A DNA stretch of 64,000 nucleotides from Desulfosediminicola flagellatus (GTDB lineage Bacteria > Desulfobacterota > Desulfobulbia > Desulfobulbales > Desulfocapsaceae), in the NCBI RefSeq assembly GCF_005116655.2, contig NZ_CP050698.1, forward strand, positions 1,132,001 to 1,196,000. The letters run 5' to 3'. How positions within the stretch are numbered: position 1 is the stretch's first letter; each line of letters starts with the position of its first letter. A model generated the notes under the pieces. That model had not been told where the DNA came from. It saw only the letters and a program-made list of their open reading frames with translations, and did not search any database. The translations under genes were made by a program, and so were the position numbers. Below are positions 8,969 through 17,432 of this stretch, one piece after another.

Positions 8969-10714
8969 ATGTTAAAAGACAGAATTCTATCGGCTACAAA
9001 AAAGATCAAAGCTGATTTGGTGTTAGTAAACGTCAATGTTGTCGATGTGTTCTCGCAGGATGTTTTTACTGCAGATGTAGCGGTGTCAAACGGTGTTTTT
9101 ACAGGAATAGGTGATTATACGGGGCATGGAAAAACTGAGATTGATTGCAGTGGTAAATATATAATTCCAGGCCTCATTGATGCACATGCTCATATCGAAT
9201 CGACGTTGGTAACTCCCATTGAATACAGTAACACGTCTCTTCCGCATGGAGTTACAGGTGTTGTAGCAGACCCACATGAAATAGCCAATGTCTGCGGTGT
9301 TGATGGCATTGAGTTCATGATAGAAAACGGTAAAAATGTGCCGATGGATTTTTATTTTATGCTTCCATCATGCGTGCCCGCCACATCGTTTGAAAATGCT
9401 GGTTGTACGTTGACTGCTAAGGATCTTAAACCGCTATATACAAACCCGGGAGTATTTGGGCTTGCCGAGGTTATGGATTTTCCTGCTGTGCTTGAAGGTG
9501 ATGTCGACATGATGGCAAAGCTTGAAGATGCTAACAGGGCGGGGTGCCGGATTGATGGTCATGGGGCAGGTTTTGGTGATGATCAGTTGAATGCATATGC
9601 AGTAGCAAATATACGTACAGATCATGAGTGCGATACCAGTCAGGGACTCATTGATCGGGTGCGCCGCGGAATTTATACTCTGGTGCGTGAAGGAACGGTC
9701 TGTAAAGATTTGTTAAAAATGTTGCCGGCCATTAACGAAAAGAATGCGCCGATGCTCTGTTTTTCAACCGATGATAAACATCTTGACGATCTGTATGATA
9801 ATGGCGGGGTGGATGAAAATGTTCGTTTAGCAATTGCCAATGGGCTTAATCCGGCAACGGCAATCCAGATGGCATCATTAAATGCTGCAAGATGTTACAA
9901 GCTTGAAAATGTCGGGGCTATTGCTCCTGGCTATATTGCTGATTTTTCAATAGTCTCTGATTTGCATACTTTAACCATTGAAGAGGTGTATAAAAAAGGC
10001 AGGCTGGTTGCAAAAGATGGTGAAATAATAAATCGTGTTGATCCGGGCATGCATGGTGCGCCTGATACATTTGTAAGCTCAGTACATTTACCAGAAGTGA
10101 ACGCTGACGATCTGGCCATAGATATGGGCGGTTGTACGATGGCTAACATTATCGAGGTTGTGCCTGGTACAGTTGTTTCCAACCATCTGGTTGAAGAGGT
10201 CGAACAGCAGAACGGAAAATTTTCAATCAGCACAGAGAAGGATCATTTAAAGATTGCGGTTATTGAGCGGCATAACAATCTGGGTAACATCGCCAGGGGG
10301 ATAGTTAAAGGATTGCAGCTAAACGACGGTGCAATTGCGACAACTATCGCTCATGATTCTCATAATTTAATCGTCGTCGGCACAAACGATGCTGATATGA
10401 TTGCTGCTATATCCGAAATGCGAAAAATGCAGGGCGGAATCGTCGTTGTTCGTGCAGGTAAGGTTATATCATCGCTTAAACTTGAAATAGCCGGTCTCAT
10501 TACTGCACGGCAGGCTGGCGATGTAATGAACGATTTAGAGCAGTTGCAGCAGGCTGTAACGGAAATGGCTCCAAACTGTTTATTCAATCCATTCCTGGCA
10601 CTCTCGTTTATGTCGCTGGTAGTAATACCGCATCTGAAAATTTGTGATTCAGGTCTTTTTGATGTGTCGTCCTTTAGCTTTATAGATGTTCCGGTGAGTG
10701 ATGTTAATGATTAA
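8969..10714 (+). CDS. ade: adenine deaminase
   Basis: This 581-residue amidohydrolase matches class II adenine deaminase, which converts adenine to hypoxanthine and ammonia in purine salvage. Metal-binding motifs are visible: DAHAHIEST (71-79) with the HxH pair and DPHEIANVCG (101-110). Further conserved blocks include the active-site FSTDDKH and a C-terminal domain with ARGIVKG and HDSHNLIVVG. The length is normal for the family. The ATG at 8969 has only a weak Shine-Dalgarno (CAGGGTG). The gene stands alone with intergenic regions on both sides. Confidence 0.93.
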   Translation: MLKDRILSATKKIKADLVLVNVNVVDVFSQDVFTADVAVSNGVFTGIGDYTGHGKTEIDCSGKYIIPGLIDAHAHIESTLVTPIEYSNTSLPHGVTGVVADPHEIANVCGVDGIEFMIENGKNVPMDFYFMLPSCVPATSFENAGCTLTAKDLKPLYTNPGVFGLAEVMDFPAVLEGDVDMMAKLEDANRAGCRIDGHGAGFGDDQLNAYAVANIRTDHECDTSQGLIDRVRRGIYTLVREGTVCKDLLKMLPAINEKNAPMLCFSTDDKHLDDLYDNGGVDENVRLAIANGLNPATAIQMASLNAARCYKLENVGAIAPGYIADFSIVSDLHTLTIEEVYKKGRLVAKDGEIINRVDPGMHGAPDTFVSSVHLPEVNADDLAIDMGGCTMANIIEVVPGTVVSNHLVEEVEQQNGKFSISTEKDHLKIAVIERHNNLGNIARGIVKGLQLNDGAIATTIAHDSHNLIVVGTNDADMIAAISEMRKMQGGIVVVRAGKVISSLKLEIAGLITARQAGDVMNDLEQLQQAVTEMAPNCLFNPFLALSFMSLVVIPHLKICDSGLFDVSSFSFIDVPVSDVND

Positions 10715-10752
10715 TTTCCTTTGATATCATTACAGAGTATGTGGTCTGATTG

Positions 10753-10772
10753 CCCGGGTATCCTTAACCGGG
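10753..10772 (+). terminator. weak terminator-like hairpin after ade
   Basis: A 5-bp GC stem, CCCGG and CCGGG, with a 10-base loop lies 38 bases past the ade stop and is followed by only three T. It is plausible but weak. Confidence 0.3.
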
Positions 10773-10989
10773 TGATTTGGCTTGAACCGTTGCGGTAAAC
10801 TTCTCATGGGCGTGATCATAGCCCTTTCTAGCAGCAGGTGACCATCGTATTTTTTGAAGAGAATAGCTATTTGACATTGCCTGTAATTGATGGATAATCA
10901 GATATGTAACTCCCCAAAAGTTCTTTCTCTCTATATTTAAATAGCGAGTGATGACTTTTATTACTGTTATAGAATCATGACTATCCCGA

Positions 10990-11487
10990 ATGATTATCTC
11001 CAGCCGCGATTCAGTGCATTTTTATTCAGGCCAATGCAGATATAGGGAGCAGGCTTTCACCCTCCTTGAGCTGATGATTGTCATTGCAATTATTGGTGTA
11101 CTTGCTGCCATCGCTTTTCCACAATATACGAAATATCAGGAAAGAACAGACTATCAAGTGGCTATTGAAAACCTGAGACATATTGAAAGGGAAATTAGTG
11201 TCTTCAGTCTTGATAATAATGCGTTGCCCTCAAGTCTCACAGATATGGGTATTGGGGGGATTGAAGACCCGTGGGGAAACCCATATCAGTTTCTGAATTT
11301 TGAAGGTTTAAAAGGTAAGAGTAAGGTGAGAAAAGACCATAGTCTTGTTCCTGTTAATACCGACTATGACCTGTACAGCATGGGGCCTGATGGGAAATCT
11401 CAAGGGCCGTTTACAGCAAAAGAAAGTCGTGATGACGTTGTACGGGCAAATGATGGGGCCTTTATTGGCCGAGTATCCGATTACTAG
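10990..11487 (+). CDS. type II secretion-like pseudopilin (GspG-type)
   Basis: The 165-residue product carries the class III prepilin signal and N-terminal helix [20 protein letters not shown] (from about residue 23), then a GspG-like globular domain with DPWGNPYQF and [10 protein letters not shown]. Glu at position +5 of the mature protein is present. Two oddities: the residue before the cleavage point is Ala (EQA-FTLLE) rather than the usual Gly, and no other secretion gene is nearby. The ATG lacks a clear Shine-Dalgarno, so the length of the leader is uncertain. An HD-GYP protein starts nine bases downstream and is probably co-transcribed. It would be inserted in the inner membrane and processed by a prepilin peptidase encoded elsewhere. 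Confidence 0.82.
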   Translation: MIISSRDSVHFYSGQCRYREQAFTLLELMIVIAIIGVLAAIAFPQYTKYQERTDYQVAIENLRHIEREISVFSLDNNALPSSLTDMGIGGIEDPWGNPYQFLNFEGLKGKSKVRKDHSLVPVNTDYDLYSMGPDGKSQGPFTAKESRDDVVRANDGAFIGRVSDY

Positions 11488-11496
11488 GGAAAACAG

Positions 11497-13593
11497 ATGA
11501 GACCCGGATTTTCATTTCTGAAAAGTAAAATAGCCAGGCGTTTTTGTACGCTTTTTATTCTATGTGCTTTCGTTCCTACAATTGCGTTGGTTGTTGTTTC
11601 TTACACACGAGTAGTGTCCCAGATTGAGGAGCAGAGTTATGTACGACTCAAACGGGAGGCTAAGGCGTATGGGTTAGGGCTGTTTGATCGACTTCTTCGA
11701 TTGGAGAATGAACTGTATACCCGGGGCAAACAGATTCAATTTGCCGGAACTCAGGAAACTGTACCTGAGGATGCTACCAAGGATCTGCATGGTGAACTTT
11801 TTAGTGGCATAACTATGTATTCAACGGGAGGTGCCTCACCTGTTTCAGGTAACTTCTTTAAAGATGAACTTCAGCGGGTAGTAGGTATTGAACATCTACA
11901 CTCTGATCGTCCTTTTCTTCTAACACTTTTTCAAGAAAATGCGATTGCCCGGGTTTTTATGGGAGTGAACTTTCATAACGAAGGGAAACTGTCCTTTTCT
12001 CTTATTGGAGAGATAAGTACATCCTATTTATGGGGTGTAGGTGTAAATCCTCTCTTGCCGCCGATGATTGAACTTTCTGTGTTTGACAGTGAGGGACGGA
12101 ATATAATGGCTACCGCTGATGCACCGAAAGGGGATTATAGGGATCTGGAAAAAAAATACCTTACCAAGGATCTACGCATTTTTGAGTATCGACATGAGGG
12201 TGAAGAGTATTTTGCCAGTTTTTCCAATCTGTTTATTGAATCCCGATTTCAACGTACTGGCTGGATCATTATGGTGAGTCAGGCGAGAAGTGATATCATG
12301 TCTGCACTTGATGGCTTTAAGGCATCTTTCCCACTGATTATTCTCCTGTTTCTTTTGCTTATTCTTTACCTTTCATTTTCATTTATCAGAAAAGGACTGG
12401 AACCACTGGAAGAGCTTAAACGTGGAACTCGAAGAATTGCTGAGAAAGACTTTTCTGTAGAAGTAGATATTACCAGTAAGGATGAGTTTGAAGAACTAGG
12501 TAATGCATTTAATGACATGAGCTCTAAGCTGTCTAAGCAGTTTACAACTCTAGAAGTGCTAGGTGAGATTGAAAGAGCAATCCTCTCTTCCTTTGACCGG
12601 GTTGAAATACTTAAGACAACATTGCATCGTTTAAAACAATTTTTTGCATGTGATGCGTGCCTATATCTTAAAAAATCGAAGGTGTCTGAAGCGCATCTGA
12701 AATTTTATAAGATGACTGGGCAACGCATAAGTGATCCACAGGTTGAATATTGTGGAATGAGTGAAGAGATAAAATCTACATTTTTTCCTGAAAATACAAA
12801 GATTTCTACAATTGATATAAAAGGTAAGGGACCATTATTGCATGAGTTGACTGGAGACAGCTATGCCCAGTGTGTATGTCTACCGATTAGCATTGATGGA
12901 CAGGTTAACAGAGCACTATTACTCGTATGGAAAGAAGAGAGAGTCCTGGGACAGGATCAACTGGACCAGGCGCGTCAGATCGCCAACCAGCTTGCAGTAG
13001 CTCTTAAGAATTCAATGCTATTGGAAGATATGGAAAGCCTGGCAACGGGCACGATCGAGGCATTGGCTCGAACTGTTGATGCAAAATCACGGTGGACCGC
13101 TGGCCATTCTGAGAGGGTAGCAGGTCTGAGTGCATTGATAGCGCGGGCGATGGGATATGATGATGCAGGAATTGAAACAATTACACGAGCAGGTCTATTG
13201 CATGATATTGGCAAGATAGGTATTCCGCTTGCGATTCTGGATAAGCCCGAACGGTTGAGTGAGTCGGAATACGAAGAGGTGAAGAAACACTCTGAAATTG
13301 GAGCTAAAATACTTGAACCAATAGAGGCATATAAGAATATTCTTCCACTGGTTGCTCAACATCATGAAAAATATGACGGTACTGGTTATCCCGACGGTCT
13401 CAAGGGGGAGGATATTGATCTGGGGGCACGTATACTTTCTGTAGCAGATGTGTGGGATGCTGTAGCGTCTGATAGACCTTATCGAGCAGGTTGGGTACAT
13501 GAACGGGCTGAAAAACTGATAGTTGAGGGGGCAGGAACCCACTTTGACCCTGATGTTGTCGATGCTTTTCTGGTTGTAATATCAAAAGATTAA
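11497..13593 (+). CDS. membrane HD-GYP phosphodiesterase with periplasmic sensor, HAMP and GAF domains
   Basis: This 698-residue protein has membrane helix 1 (about 16-36), a periplasmic sensor region (about 40-275), helix 2 (about 277-297), HAMP (about 298-350), a GAF-like domain (about 360-505) and a C-terminal HD-GYP domain (about 515-690). The catalytic HD is His569-Asp570 in LLHDIGKIG, and the GYP motif HHEKYDGTGYPDG (622-634) is intact, so it should hydrolyse cyclic di-GMP. It lies nine bases behind the pseudopilin gene, which hints that cyclic di-GMP turnover is linked to that filament or secretion component. A terminator follows the stop. Confidence 0.9.
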   Translation: MRPGFSFLKSKIARRFCTLFILCAFVPTIALVVVSYTRVVSQIEEQSYVRLKREAKAYGLGLFDRLLRLENELYTRGKQIQFAGTQETVPEDATKDLHGELFSGITMYSTGGASPVSGNFFKDELQRVVGIEHLHSDRPFLLTLFQENAIARVFMGVNFHNEGKLSFSLIGEISTSYLWGVGVNPLLPPMIELSVFDSEGRNIMATADAPKGDYRDLEKKYLTKDLRIFEYRHEGEEYFASFSNLFIESRFQRTGWIIMVSQARSDIMSALDGFKASFPLIILLFLLLILYLSFSFIRKGLEPLEELKRGTRRIAEKDFSVEVDITSKDEFEELGNAFNDMSSKLSKQFTTLEVLGEIERAILSSFDRVEILKTTLHRLKQFFACDACLYLKKSKVSEAHLKFYKMTGQRISDPQVEYCGMSEEIKSTFFPENTKISTIDIKGKGPLLHELTGDSYAQCVCLPISIDGQVNRALLLVWKEERVLGQDQLDQARQIANQLAVALKNSMLLEDMESLATGTIEALARTVDAKSRWTAGHSERVAGLSALIARAMGYDDAGIETITRAGLLHDIGKIGIPLAILDKPERLSESEYEEVKKHSEIGAKILEPIEAYKNILPLVAQHHEKYDGTGYPDGLKGEDIDLGARILSVADVWDAVASDRPYRAGWVHERAEKLIVEGAGTHFDPDVVDAFLVVISKD

Positions 13594-13981
13594 GTGTGTT
13601 AAATTGCCCTAGGAGTAAGGGGGCGTGTTTTTTCCTATAATACCATAATCTCTGGTTGTCTTCTGATATTCAATCTCATCCATTGCCGGTAGGGGCAAGG
13701 TGATCATTTCTCCAACAACTGTTAGTAATATAGATAGTGTGCTCTTAATATTGTCACTGGGTAATAATGCATATTGAGAGGGAGGAACTGCAGTGAAGCA
13801 TTGCCTTGCTATGCTCTTTTCACTGCGCATGGTTCATCTTCTTTCTTCCTGCTGGATTAACAATTGTATGTGCGGAAGGAGCATTTACCAGTGGATTTTA
13901 TCCGCAGTCCAGGCAGTCCATTTATGGCAAGTGGTTGTGTAATCATGCTTTGCGGAAAAATATTGAATAAACGTTCCGGCT
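13594..13981. other. 388-base intergenic region with terminator, upstream of tetR
   Basis: After the terminator at 13606-13633 nothing gene-like is seen. A minus-strand frame (13609-13830) has no ribosome-binding site and no recognisable protein. The right end borders the TetR operator, so the tetR promoter should lie in the last hundred bases. Confidence 0.4.
13606..13633 (+). terminator. intrinsic terminator after the HD-GYP gene
   Basis: A short GC-rich stem (GCCCT with the GGGGC part of AGGGGGC, 13606-13624) is followed by GTG and six T (13628-13633). It lies 13 bases past the stop codon. Confidence 0.55.
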
Positions 13982-14001
13982 ATGTTAACTGGTGTTAACA
14001 T
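13982..14001. promoter_or_regulatory. palindromic operator GTTAAC-N4-GTTAAC at the tetR start
   Basis: A perfect 20-base inverted repeat, ATGTTAAC-TGGT-GTTAACAT, runs into the proposed tetR start codon (14000-14002). The core, two GTTAAC half-sites 10 bases apart, recurs before the acyl-CoA dehydrogenase gene. It is inferred to be the autoregulatory operator of the TetR protein. Confidence 0.65.
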
Positions 14002-14578
14002 GACTACTACTAAAGACACAATTCTCTCAGCCGCCTGCGATATTTATTTGCTTGAAGGATATAAAGGTATGAGCATGCGTAAGGTTGCTGCCAGGGTAAA
14101 TCTTTCGCCAACGGCGATATATCGACATTTTGAGAATAAGGAGTCTTTGCATCACCAGGTTCTGCGCGAAGGTTTTAAAACCTTTGATTCCTATCTGCAA
14201 AAATCCCTGAAGGGTGCAACTCCGATAGAGCGTCTGCACCTGGCTGCTAAACAGTTCTTTGCTTTTGCAACAGAGCAAAACAAATATTACGAAATACTAT
14301 TTCTTACCCTGGACCATACAGTCGAACACTCGGTGAAAGGTGCACTGGTAAAGGATGCTACGGTGAGTCAGCAGTTTATGGAGGATAGAGTAAGAGAGTG
14401 TATGCAGGACGGTTCTTTACACGATGATGATCCGGAAGAGGTCGCAATGTTATTACTTGCTACCTGTAATGGCTTTTTTGGTCTTTACGTCTCTAAGAAA
14501 AAGAAAGATTCCCTTGAGGAAATGCGTGCAAAGTATGCAAGAACATTCAGCCGCATCCTTAATGGGTTGAAGCGTTGA
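14000..14578 (+). CDS. TetR/AcrR family transcriptional regulator
   Basis: The 192-residue protein has an N-terminal TetR helix-turn-helix (about residues 5-50; MRKVAARVNLSPTAIYRHF) and an all-helical ligand domain. I prefer the ATG at 14000: an in-frame ATG at 13982 would put the palindromic operator inside the coding region and add six residues without family support. The regulator probably represses itself and the acyl-CoA dehydrogenase downstream through the shared GTTAAC-N4-GTTAAC motif. An acyl-CoA or fatty acid ligand is a reasonable inference from that partner. Confidence 0.87.
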   Translation: MTTTKDTILSAACDIYLLEGYKGMSMRKVAARVNLSPTAIYRHFENKESLHHQVLREGFKTFDSYLQKSLKGATPIERLHLAAKQFFAFATEQNKYYEILFLTLDHTVEHSVKGALVKDATVSQQFMEDRVRECMQDGSLHDDDPEEVAMLLLATCNGFFGLYVSKKKKDSLEEMRAKYARTFSRILNGLKR

Positions 14579-14611
14579 TAGATTGTGAGTTGCATTTTTT
14601 TTGCCCTGCAA

Positions 14612-14634
14612 GTTAACACACGTTAACGTGTGTT
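14612..14634. promoter_or_regulatory. TetR operator in front of the acyl-CoA dehydrogenase gene
   Basis: GTTAAC-ACAC-GTTAAC (14612-14627) repeats the motif at the tetR start. A 20-base perfect palindrome centred on the second half-site (14615-14634) overlaps it, and a degenerate third half-site, GTTGTT, begins at 14632. The half-sites are exactly 10 bases apart, on one face of the helix. A loose promoter, TTGCCC (14601-14606) with TAACGT 17 bases on, would be covered by the bound protein. Confidence 0.65.
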
Positions 14635-14714
14635 GTTGGTTTACTTCCAATGAATGAAGAACAGAGGAATATAACGTATATCTTGATTCAACAACGATAC
14701 AGGAGGATGTTATT

Positions 14715-16487
14715 ATGATGTTTCTAAACCGCGACGACAAGGCCGTTGACACTCCAATGTCTCAGGAGCAGGTCATTAAAGCAACCAGGAATCTACTGCT
14801 TAATCCCAAAACTGAAACGTATCAACATCTCGATGCCGGTTCACGTGAACTGGTTAAAAAAACAATCGGTTTTTTTGAGAATAAAGGTAAAGAGCGGTTG
14901 CTGGAAGATGATCATGATCGTGTCTGGTATGCTGATTTTCTGGAATTCTCAAAAGAAGAAAAACTCTTTGCCACATTTTTAACTCCGGCCCAATATGGTA
15001 CTGGCAATGATCGATGGGACACGAGCAGGAATTGTGCAATAAATGAAGTTCTTGGTTTTTACGGTCTGAGCTACTGGTACACTTGGCAGGTGACGATTTT
15101 AGGGCTCGGCCCGATCTGGATGAGTACGAATGAAGAGATAAAGATAAAGACGGCAAAGCTGCTCAAAGACGGTGAAATATTTGCTTTTGGATTATCAGAA
15201 AAAGAGCACGGAGCAGATATTTACGCAAGCGATATGGATCTGACACCGCAGGAGGATGGCAGCTATACAGCAAGCGGCAGCAAGTATTACATCGGAAATG
15301 CCAATGAAGCGGCGCTGGTCTCAACGTTTGGTAAATTCTCAGATTCTGGTGAATATGTATTTTTTGCGGTGAATTCCCAGCATGAAAATTACGAGCTGGT
15401 GAAAAACGTCATCAACTCCCAAAACTATGTAGCGGAATATACGCTCAACGAATATCCGATTACTAAAAAGGATATTCTTGCCGAAGGTCGTGATGCCTGG
15501 GACATGGCTCTCAATACGGTCAATGTAGGAAAATTTAATCTCGGTTGGGCTTCAATTGGAATCAGTACGCATGCTTACTACGAAGCACTTAATCATGCTG
15601 CAAACCGCCGGCTATTTGATCACTATGTTACTGATTTTATACATGTGCAGCAGCTCTTTGTTGATGCTTATGCCCGCCTTGCGGCAATGAAGCTTTTTGC
15701 GCTACGGGCCATTGATTATGTGCGCTCGGCTGGACCTGATGATAGACGCTATCTGCTATTTACCCCGATGGTGAAAATGAAGGTTACCACTCAGGGGGAA
15801 GATGTAATTAATGCACTCTGGGACGTGATAGCAGCCAAAGGATTTGAAAAAGATATGTATTTTGAGATGGCAGCACGTGATATCCGTGCGCTTCCAAAAC
15901 TGGAAGGGACTGTGCATGTGAATATGGCGCTGATCATCAAGTTTATGGCAAATTACTTTTTTAAGCCTGGAAAGTACGAAGAGACTGGCAGAAGAATCGC
16001 AGCTGAAAACGATGATTTTCTCTTTAATCAGGGCGCTACCAAAGGGCTTGGGAAAACGCGATTTCATGATTATCAGAAAATATACAACTCCGTCAATCTG
16101 CCTAATGTCAATATCTTCAAGAAGCAGATACGATTGCTGAAAATATTTCTGGTGGCCGGCAAACCGAATAAAGAGCAGATCAAGGATTTTGATTTTCTTT
16201 TAAATCTCGGTGAGCTTTTTACGCTGGTTGTCTATGGTCAGCTTATTCTGGAGAATGCAAAATTACTTGGTATTGATGATTGCGTAATTGACCAGATTTT
16301 TGATGTTATGATTCGGGATTTTTCAAAATATGCGCTGCAACTTTATACAAAAGGCAGTGCTACATTTATTCAACAAAAAATCTGTAATAGGATGGTCAAA
16401 CGTCCGGTAGTTGACAAATCTCGCTTTAATGCTGTTTGGGAAACATATGTCTACTCGATGAATGGCCAGTATGAAATGAATTCATAG
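14715..16487 (+). CDS. acyl-CoA dehydrogenase family flavoprotein (about 590 residues)
   Basis: The 590-residue product has the three-part acyl-CoA dehydrogenase fold: an N-terminal helical region, a beta domain with FAFGLSEKEHGADIYASD (157-174) corresponding to the family's TEPxxGSD block, and a C-terminal helical domain with a likely catalytic Glu397 in LPKLEGTVHVNM. It is longer than typical short-chain enzymes (about 380), with an extended C-terminus as in the ACAD10/FadE-like group. Substrate length cannot be told. AGGAGG at 14701-14706 supports ATG 14715 (or 14718). It probably forms a regulatory pair with the TetR gene 136 bases upstream. No electron-transfer flavoprotein genes are adjacent. 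Confidence 0.85.
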   Translation: MMFLNRDDKAVDTPMSQEQVIKATRNLLLNPKTETYQHLDAGSRELVKKTIGFFENKGKERLLEDDHDRVWYADFLEFSKEEKLFATFLTPAQYGTGNDRWDTSRNCAINEVLGFYGLSYWYTWQVTILGLGPIWMSTNEEIKIKTAKLLKDGEIFAFGLSEKEHGADIYASDMDLTPQEDGSYTASGSKYYIGNANEAALVSTFGKFSDSGEYVFFAVNSQHENYELVKNVINSQNYVAEYTLNEYPITKKDILAEGRDAWDMALNTVNVGKFNLGWASIGISTHAYYEALNHAANRRLFDHYVTDFIHVQQLFVDAYARLAAMKLFALRAIDYVRSAGPDDRRYLLFTPMVKMKVTTQGEDVINALWDVIAAKGFEKDMYFEMAARDIRALPKLEGTVHVNMALIIKFMANYFFKPGKYEETGRRIAAENDDFLFNQGATKGLGKTRFHDYQKIYNSVNLPNVNIFKKQIRLLKIFLVAGKPNKEQIKDFDFLLNLGELFTLVVYGQLILENAKLLGIDDCVIDQIFDVMIRDFSKYALQLYTKGSATFIQQKICNRMVKRPVVDKSRFNAVWETYVYSMNGQYEMNS

Positions 16488-16509
16488 CCTGCACATAATC
16501 TGCAAGACC

Positions 16510-16551
16510 GGACTACCAGCTCACGTACAATATTGTGTGAGCTGGTAGTCC
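16510..16551. terminator. 15-bp perfect hairpin between convergent genes
   Basis: GGACTACCAGCTCAC (16510-16524) pairs perfectly with GTGAGCTGGTAGTCC (16537-16551) across a 12-base loop. It lies between the acyl-CoA dehydrogenase and a convergent small gene, so it can serve both strands. Neither side has a strong T-run. Confidence 0.6.
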
Positions 16552-16593
16552 AGATTGTATAGCTGGTTTAGCAGGAAATTGCCTGTACTGAAT

Positions 16594-16980
16594 TTACTGA
16601 TCGCAGACATGGCTGTTCGAGTAATCTTCCTGTCCTGCTATCTGTGGCATGTTCGGTAGAGCGTCTTTTGCCATCTCGCCACACTTACGCATTTGTTTCA
16701 TTGCTGGATTTTTGCTCATTTTCTTACTGAAAGAAAGTGCCTTTTTCTGGGCTTCAGACCGGTCTCCCTGAGCACAGAGATCGTCAATTTCTGCCTTAAA
16801 CTCTTCTGATTGATTCTGTAAGCTTTGTAATTGCTGCTGATCTATACTTTCCATACATTGCTGAACCTTCTGCATCTGTTGCATCATTTCCTGCATGTCT
16901 GCTGAGTTCATATTCTGATAATCAAGACCAAATGAGAGAGAAGGTAAGAATAGGAGCATAGAGATGATAACGAGTCGCAT
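16594..16980 (-). CDS. small secreted hypothetical protein rich in Gln and Met
   Basis: The 128-residue protein begins with a signal peptide (MRLVIISMLLFLPSLSFG) and continues as a helical, Gln/Met/Lys-rich chain (MQEMMQQMQKVQQCM) with four Cys that could form disulfides in the periplasm. The start at 16980 is set by AAGGAG six bases upstream; a longer frame to 17028 would put 16 residues ahead of the signal peptide. I do not recognise a named family. It stands alone. Confidence 0.65.
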   Translation of the reverse strand: MRLVIISMLLFLPSLSFGLDYQNMNSADMQEMMQQMQKVQQCMESIDQQQLQSLQNQSEEFKAEIDDLCAQGDRSEAQKKALSFSKKMSKNPAMKQMRKCGEMAKDALPNMPQIAGQEDYSNSHVCDQ

Positions 16981-17432
16981 AAGGTACTCCTTGTTGAGGG
17001 GTAGTTGTGTGTTTTGCAGCATATACAATCAAACGGTGTTTACCATCTAACTCTCAGAATCTTCGCTGACCTCGTTGTTCTCATAATTGTATCCTCTCTG
17101 GTAAACGTATATTCCGAGGTCCTATTTCTGGTTCTGGTAAAGTTTAAAGAGCGTCTCTATTTAGGTTAAAATCCCGCTTTGCGATTTGACAAACCCATTT
17201 GCCTTAAAAGGAGGCTGTCATGTTGAGGACGTTATTGTACTTGCCCGGTTCTTATGCATACGTATACTTAAATATAAGCATAAATATACTTCCCTTCGCA
17301 AGTTGATCTCAGTAGCTGGCCTTGGCCGGTTTTTTCACACACTGTGATTGAGCTAGCCGGCGTTGATGTGAGAGTATTGTGAACGCAACCTGAATCGTAA
17401 TTGTATTCCCTGAGTGAAAAAAGAGATATTAC
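16981..17432. other. 452-base divergent intergenic region
   Basis: It lies between the small secreted protein (minus) and the second HD-GYP gene (plus). It contains one mini-ORF with an excellent ribosome-binding site (17220-17306, listed separately). A GGCCTTGGCC segment before six T at 17331-17336 cannot form a good stem because the loop would be only two bases. Confidence 0.4.
17220..17306 (+). CDS. possible 28-residue leader peptide
   Basis: An ATG at 17220 follows AAAAGGAGG with good spacing and opens a 28-codon frame (begins MLRTLLYLPGSYAYVY, ends at TGA 17304-17306). The peptide is hydrophobic and Tyr-rich. It lies 126 bases ahead of the HD-GYP gene. The ribosome-binding site is the only evidence; it may be chance. 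Confidence 0.25.
   Translation: MLRTLLYLPGSYAYVYLNISINILPFAS

Noticed and set aside
13609..13830. 73-codon open frame on the minus strand
   Set aside because: It overlaps a good terminator, has no Shine-Dalgarno and no recognisable protein features.
17301..17340. GGCCTTGGCC followed by six T as a terminator
   Set aside because: The stem would leave a loop of only two bases; it cannot form a usual terminator.
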